From Cryphonectria parasitica EP155 (Eukaryota > Ascomycota > Sordariomycetes > Diaporthales > Cryphonectriaceae), in the NCBI RefSeq assembly GCF_011745365.1, contig NW_024468909.1:1612001-1676000 (forward strand): 64,000 nt of DNA, written 5' to 3'. Below are positions 58,766 through 64,000 of the stretch, piece by piece. Position 1 is the first letter of the stretch. Each line of letters begins with the position of its first letter. The notes below the pieces were generated by a model. It did no database searches, was not told the origin of the DNA, and was given only the letters and a program-made list of their open reading frames with translations. Made by a program: the position numbers and the translations under genes.

Positions 58766-61700
58766 ATGATGGAGGAGGAGGATCGCGCTGCCGAGGCGCC
58801 CGCAGCTGTCAAGGTTGAGGCTGCTCCTTTTCTACAAGATGGATCGCTTTTGAAGAAAGAGAGGCGGAGTGCCTCCACATCGCCCAACGGATCCAAGCCG
58901 CCCTCACGATCTTCGAGCATGTCGCCAGGAGTCAAGGCCGAGAACGAGAGCACTTCGACCCCAGATACCGAGCCCGCGCCCAAGTCCAAGAAGTCGTCGT
59001 CGAACAAGGTGCGGTCTCGGACACCGCCCCTCTTCGATCACCTGCCCGACGCAACAGAAGAGTCTACCAAGGCCTTTCAGGTTATATACGACTGTCTCTA
59101 TGGATCCAAGAACATGGGCGCCTCGCAGCACGATGCGTTGGACTGCGACTGCTCGGCAGAATGGCGTAAGTCGTGTGTGCATCTAGCTGCTTCACCCCCC
59201 CCCCCCCCCAAACCGGGCCTTCTTCACCCCTCCTTCTTCTTCCTCCTCCAACCTCTTTCCATTTTGGATGGTCTCCCCAGCCCTAACTTTAGTGTGTGTG
59301 TTTGTGTGTGTGCACAGGCGATGGACAGAACTACGCGTGCGGTGAAGACTCTGACTGCATCAATCGGGCGACCAAGATGGAATGCGTCGACAGCGAATGC
59401 AACTGCGGCGTCAGCTGCGAGAACCAGCGCTTCCAGCGCAAGCAGTATGCTGACGTGTCCGTCATCAAGACGGAGAAGAAGGGCTACGGTCTACGGGCCA
59501 ACACCGATTTACAAACTAATGATTTTGTATTCGAGTACATTGGCGAGGTCATCAATGAGCCCACGTTCCGGCGCCGAATGATGCAGTACGACCAGGAGGG
59601 CATCAAGCACTTCTATTTTATGTCGTTGACGAGGACCGAGTTCGTGGATGCGACCAAAAAAGGCAACCTGGGCCGGTTCTGCAACCACTCGTGCAGCCCG
59701 AACTGCTATGTGGATAAGTGGGTGGTGGGCGACAAGCTGCGCATGGGCATTTTCACCAGCCGGGCCATCAGGGCCGGAGAGGAGCTTGTTTTCAATTACA
59801 ACGTGGATCGCTACGGTGCGGAACCACAGCCCTGCTACTGCGGCGAGCTGAACTGCACCGGCTTCATTGGCGGCAAGACCCAGACAGAGCGTGCCACCAA
59901 ACTGCCCCTGGCGACCATTGAGGCGCTCGGTATCGACGACGGCGACGGCTGGGACACCATGGTGGCAAAGAAACCCCGCAAGAAGAAGGCCACCGAGGAC
60001 GACGAGGAGTATGTCAACAGCGTGCAGCTCCCGAGCCTTGACGAGCATGGCGTCACCAAGGTCATGGCCGCCCTCATGCAGTGCAAGGAGAAGTGGATCG
60101 CAGTCAAGCTGCTGCAGCGCATTCAGAGGGCAGACGACGACCGGGTGCGAAACCGAGTCGTACAGATGCACGGCTACCAGATCCTCAAGACCATCCTCAC
60201 CACCTTCCAGGACGACGATAACATCATCCTGCAGGTCCTCGACATCCTCTACAGGTTCCCACGACTGACCAAGAACAAGATCTCGGATTCCAAGATCGAG
60301 ACTGTCATCGAGGGTCTCACCTCGGCAGACCACGAGGACGTGGCGGCGGAATCCAGGCGCCTGCTGGAGGAGTGGAGCAAATTGGAGACTGCTTACCGCA
60401 TCCCTCGGCGGAAATTTGACCCCACCGCCCAGCCTGCCAACTCGTTCGAGGAGCGTCGGAACCTGGACCGCGAGGCCTCTTCTACACAATCGACGCCTGG
60501 TTTCCTCCCTGGTGCCGTCATCCCCAAGGGCCCCAAGAGCAAGATTCCGCAGCGAAATGCCTCCTTTTTCGCACATCAGCAGAGGCGACGGGTTTTTACG
60601 CCCAACAGCCATGCCTTGCCCACTGGCTGGCACATGGCCAAGGACCCCCGCGGCAATGTGTACTACTACAATAATGCAGGCACGACCACTTGGCAGCGGC
60701 CGACGGCCCCTGCAGACACTGCCAAGGTCCCGTCGAAGAAGGAGCAGGACCAGAAGGCACTTCAGGATATTATTGACAGCCTGACCAAGGAGCCTACCCC
60801 AAAGCCCTCTGCATCGCTGACCCCGCAGCGGCAGCCGACACCTGTCCAGGAGACCAAAAAGGAAAAGTGGCGTTCTCTACCGGTTGAAAAACAGATGAAG
60901 ATTTATGAGAACACGGTAAGTGTCGGACGCCTGGCCCCCCCCCCCCCGGTCAATAGGCGGACTTTTTTTTTTTTTTTTCTCTCAAAAGATCACATCAGCT
61001 GACTGACTGGTCACCTTTGCAGCTTTTCCCGCACGTCAAGTACGTCGTGGACAAGTTTCGTCACAAGCTACCCAAGGAAGTATTGAAGCGGCATGCCAAG
61101 GACGTGAGTAAGACCCTTGTCTCGTCGGACTACAAGCACAAGCGAGTCGACGACCCGACTCTCATCTCGGAGAAGCAAGAGAAGAAGGTCAAGAAATACG
61201 TCAAGGACTTTTTAGATAAAGCCGTCTCCAAGCACAACGAGCACGAGAAGCGCAAGACGGAGCGGGCAGTGCCACATGGCAGCAGGGCCGGGGCGGAGAA
61301 GGCGGGCGTGGGCCTGGGTACAGCAGAGGAGGCCACCGTTGCGTCCGTAGAGACACCGGGCGACGTTGCTGGGGACGACGATGTCACTATGAGCGATGCA
61401 GAGGACGTCCCGGCCAGCTCGCCGGCGAACAAGAGAAAGCGAGAGGAGGAGGCTGACCCCATGGAATTGAGCCTGACGCCCGAGGACCCACCGTCGGCGA
61501 AGCGTGTCAAGGACGAGGAGTTGACTGAGGAGTCCACCCCTCCTCCACCGCCGCCGCCGCCTCCAGATGTGGCCATGGCGGGCGATCTGAACATGACGCC
61601 ACCCCAGGCAGAAGAGGACTTCTCGCGCGAGCAGGAGGAGGCAGAACGCCTCGCAGACGAAGCTGAGCAGGATAGATTCCGTCAGGAACAGGATCTGCAG

Positions 61701-61877
61701 CGCGAGAACGAGGAGGCGATGAGGGATTTCGAGATGGAGCAACAGAGCCACCATCAAGCGGCAGCGATCGTCAACGGACGCATGAGTGACATGTCTCCAG
61801 GTCCTGCTGGGGGTGATCTGGATAGAAACATTGATAATGGGGGTGGCCGTGCCAAGCATATGATCATAGGGCAGTAA
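58766..61877 (+). CDS. SET2: Histone H3 lysine-36 methyltransferase Set2
   Basis: Methylates H3K36 while bound to elongating RNA polymerase II, suppressing cryptic transcription. Three exons (58766-59165, 59318-60915, 61023-61877) give 950 aa. The start at ATG 58766 ([10 protein letters not shown]) fits the usual N-terminus; an upstream in-frame ATG at 58466 would add 100 atypical residues. Domains in order: AWS zinc-binding Cys cluster (about 126-178; [17 protein letters not shown]), SET (about 180-297; [34 protein letters not shown]), post-SET (303-319; CYCGELNC), a helical LW/TFIIS-like region (about 376-490), WW (565-597; [20 protein letters not shown]) and the SRI domain (about 648-745) that binds the phosphorylated Pol II CTD. 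The C-terminal 170 residues are acidic with a poly-Pro run and likely coiled coil. All catalytic motifs are intact. Both introns (152 and 107 nt) carry long C runs shortly after the donor. Confidence 0.96.
59195..59209 (+). repeat. C15 homopolymer in SET2 intron 1
   Basis: Fifteen C residues begin 29 nt after the intron 1 donor site. The same intron has a GT-rich stretch directly before its acceptor. Confidence 0.95.
60935..60978 (+). repeat. C13 and T16 homopolymers in SET2 intron 2
   Basis: C13 (60935-60947), starting 19 nt after the donor, and T16 (60963-60978) lie in the same 107-nt intron. The T run may act as a polypyrimidine tract before the branch point and acceptor. Confidence 0.95.
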
Positions 61878-63767
61878 TGGGAGGTGGTGTGATGCCTTTG
61901 GGTGTGGTTTGAGGAGGCGATGATGAATGGATCAATGGGATGGGAGCGGGAAGCCTGGCGGCGACGGATCCCTACAGGTGACAACGGCACGTATACACAT
62001 ACGCAGGAATACACGAGACAGTCGATTGAGGGAGGTTTTACACTGGGGTCTCTTGTCTCCCCCAAACCGGTCGGCGAGGTGACCGCCTGCTTCCTCCCGA
62101 CCCGCTCTCAGGCGCAGAGAAAAGAGGAGAGGAATTGGACCTTCTCTTTCCTGGGGGACAGACCAACGGATGGACAGGGACAGAGCATTTGCTTGGTTGG
62201 GTTGGGGGATTGTCTTATTGCAATATGAGAGATTCTTTGCATCACGCTTGGCACCTCGCTTGGGGAAGACCAGAGGACGTGGGGACTAATTGTCTTTGTA
62301 TATATGCGGTGCCGTGTCTTTTATGGCCTCGACGTGTTTTGTCTCTGTTTGCAGCGCAGGCAAAACAAAAAGAGAAAAGAAAAAGGAAGAGAGGGTGGGT
62401 AGGATGATTGATGCATTACATAAACGCACATTGACGGTACATACATCCACACATACATTTCATGGGTTGGGGGGGGGGGGATTGTGATCATATTCCTTTT
62501 TGCGGGTTGAAAAAAATGGGGGTCGGGGGAGGCGGCGTGAATGGGGTCGGAACATGGATCAACCAACCAGCAGGTATTTTTCTGGGGGCAAGACAGGGCG
62601 GCATTGTATGTACCTTTTTTCTCCCTTTTTTCTTCTTTTCCTAAAGGCAGAGGGGGGGGGGGAGGGGCTTGATCACGCATATCATATATTGCATTTCATC
62701 CTGCCGGGCATTGGGAGAGGGGAAAAGGGGCGGAGGCTGGCTCTGGGGCAAAGAGAAATATTTATTCACACTAAACAACATAATGATCTTATTCTGTGGG
62801 CGGAAGAACGCGAGGAGGCAACGACATAGAGAGCCGGAGTTCTTCTAGCGGGGGGGAGGAGAAAGTGAAGAGAAGAAGAGGAAGAGGAAAGGAAAGAGAG
62901 CTTAAAAGATACCAAATTAAAACCTCGTCTTCAATGTTACAGACATCTGAACGAGTTGGACATAGACAGACTGGTTGAGAGCCTTGGGATAGGATAAATA
63001 TAGTGTTGGGCCATGAACGGGCGACTGATTTAGGGAGTAGTGGGTGGTGGTAGAAGTCTCTGGCTACAGCCCCCTTCCTGCCCCCTGCCCCCCCCCCACC
63101 GCCTGGAGTTGTTTTTTTTTTCAGCCCCCCCAGGGCTGCACCCATACACAGACAACAGGAGCATTCACAAGATTTCAGTCAGGAAAAACTTAAAGAGAAA
63201 TCACGGCCCGTGAATAGGCTGGAAGGATTTATGAATTATATCCTCGGTCCGACCGTATCAGTAGTGAGAAGATTCACCAGGTCGATTATCAAGCAAGGAC
63301 CTACGCACCCTCTCAATGGTTGATTGGTACGTACCGTTCACTAACACACGTAGGCCTAGCTAGCCTCGATGTCACCCACACCGTCCGCCGGAGCCCGCGA
63401 ACCAATATCGTAGCTGTCTCTTTTTTCTACCTTCCCAATATGTCCCTTACAAAAGAAAAATTGTAAAGCTGGAGTCTTCTTCTTGATCTTCACCTAAAAA
63501 CCCCCAAAACCCAAAATGTGTTACGAGCAGTTGGAAACCCAGTGCCCCTTCCTTGCCGGGAAAGAAGGAAAGGAGGCGGGTATCCTCGGCAAGTCTTTTG
63601 AATCTCACCCTCGGTAGTGCTTGCTATACTTGTGGTGGCTTTCTCAATCTACCTTCTCCTCATCACCACCATCTTGTCCCATTTTCTTCCATCCACGACC
63701 ATGCCTTGATTGCTGGCTGCTCTCATTAAGAAAAAAGAAAAGAAACCGCTCCTTCACCACCATAGAA
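61878..63767. other. Intergenic region between SET2 and acetoacetyl-CoA synthetase gene
   Basis: About 1.9 kb with both genes on the + strand, so it holds the SET2 3' UTR and the promoter of the next gene. G12 (62469-62480), G11 (62652-62662) and several purine-rich tracts are present. No coding region was recognised. Confidence 0.55.
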
Positions 63768-64000
63768 ATGTCCATTCAAGACACCCTGAAACCCGTCAAC
63801 GGGTCCAATGGCGGGGAGGCGCCCATCCTCTGGCAACACCCAAACCCGTCCAGCACCAACCTCGCCCGCTTCATGCGCCATGTAGGCCAGAAGACACGGC
63901 CCGATCTCACCCTGGACTCATACGAGGCGCTCTATCAGTGGTCTATAGACGACATTGCCGGGTTCTGGGGTGCCGTGTGGGAGTTTTGCGGGGTCAAGGC
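63768..64000 (+). CDS. Acetoacetyl-CoA synthetase, N-terminal part (cut by window end)
   Basis: Start of an adenylate-forming acyl-CoA ligase that activates acetoacetate to acetoacetyl-CoA using ATP and CoA in the cytosol, feeding ketone-body carbon into lipid or sterol synthesis. Only 77 codons are visible, from ATG 63768 (MSIQDTLKPVNG), with no intron so far. The segment contains the family N-terminal pattern: APILWQHPNPSSTNLARF, a Tyr-Glu-Ala-Leu-Tyr-Gln-Trp-Ser motif (YEALYQWSIDDIAGFW) and AVWEFCGVKA. This pattern is shared with acetyl-CoA synthetases, but the leading LW.P.....TNL.RF segment points to acetoacetyl-CoA synthetase. The AMP-binding domain and catalytic residues lie beyond the window, so activity cannot be judged. 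Confidence 0.75.
   Translation, partial: MSIQDTLKPVNGSNGGEAPILWQHPNPSSTNLARFMRHVGQKTRPDLTLDSYEALYQWSIDDIAGFWGAVWEFCGVK

Noticed and set aside
59509..60633. 374-codon - strand frame opposite SET2
   Set aside because: It is antisense to the SET and WW coding exon; the SET2 frame explains the sequence fully.
1..64000. Transposons or RIP-mutated repeats
   Set aside because: No reverse transcriptase, transposase, long terminal repeat or AT-skewed degenerate block was seen; simple repeats alone do not show mobile DNA.

Overview
This window is nuclear DNA of a filamentous ascomycete, most likely a Sordariomycete. Genes carry short GT-AG introns (about 50-150 nt) with fungal branch points (perfect TACTAAC in two introns). 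Exons are GC-rich. The gene set includes a VelC-type velvet regulator, fungal Bre1, Set2 and Rad23, a DUF7729-type cell-surface protein and a GH35 beta-galactosidase. No prokaryotic operon, transposon, tRNA or rRNA gene was recognised.

Layout: velvet factor VelC (-, 2.2-3.9 kb); U3 snoRNP protein Utp16/Bud21 (+, 10.1-11.3 kb); Ser/Thr-rich DUF7729-like surface protein (-, 12.3-13.7 kb); full-length ABCB/MDR-type transporter (-, 19.6-23.9 kb); SARAF-like ER membrane protein (+, 27.1-28.4 kb); E3 ligase Bre1 (-, 29.2-31.9 kb), divergent from TFIIIB subunit Bdp1 (+, 32.6-34.7 kb); Rad23 (-, 35.7-37.3 kb); an unrecognised four-helix membrane protein (-, 38.5-40.1 kb); secreted GH35 beta-galactosidase (+, 46.2-49.9 kb); a polyQ/AT-hook-like nuclear protein with an unresolved 5' end (-, 51.6-53.1 kb); H3K36 methyltransferase Set2 (+, 58.8-61.9 kb); and the first 233 nt of an acetoacetyl-CoA synthetase gene (+, from 63.77 kb).

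The genes do not form a recognisable cluster. They are mostly housekeeping chromatin, transcription, ribosome-biogenesis and repair genes, mixed with a developmental regulator, a transporter and a secreted enzyme. Two co-transcriptional histone-mark writers lie here (Bre1 for H2B ubiquitin, Set2 for H3K36 methylation), but 27 kb apart and with no sign of linkage.

Only about 37% of the window is coding by my models. Four gene deserts of about 5-6 kb (3.9-10.1, 13.7-19.6, 40.1-46.2 and 53.1-58.8 kb) hold simple-sequence DNA: at least seventeen G or C homopolymers of 11-17 nt, compound (GA)n(GT)n tracts, and short palindromes built on TACTA/GTAC. All long G/C runs fall outside coding exons, two of them inside Set2 introns, while repeats inside exons are trinucleotide-based. 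I saw no clear undescribed gene system. The most unusual features are this repeat landscape, a G16 run just after the ABC transporter stop codon, and a few unusual gene structures. Exon joins were worked out by eye from splice motifs and reading frame; none has been tested against RNA data.
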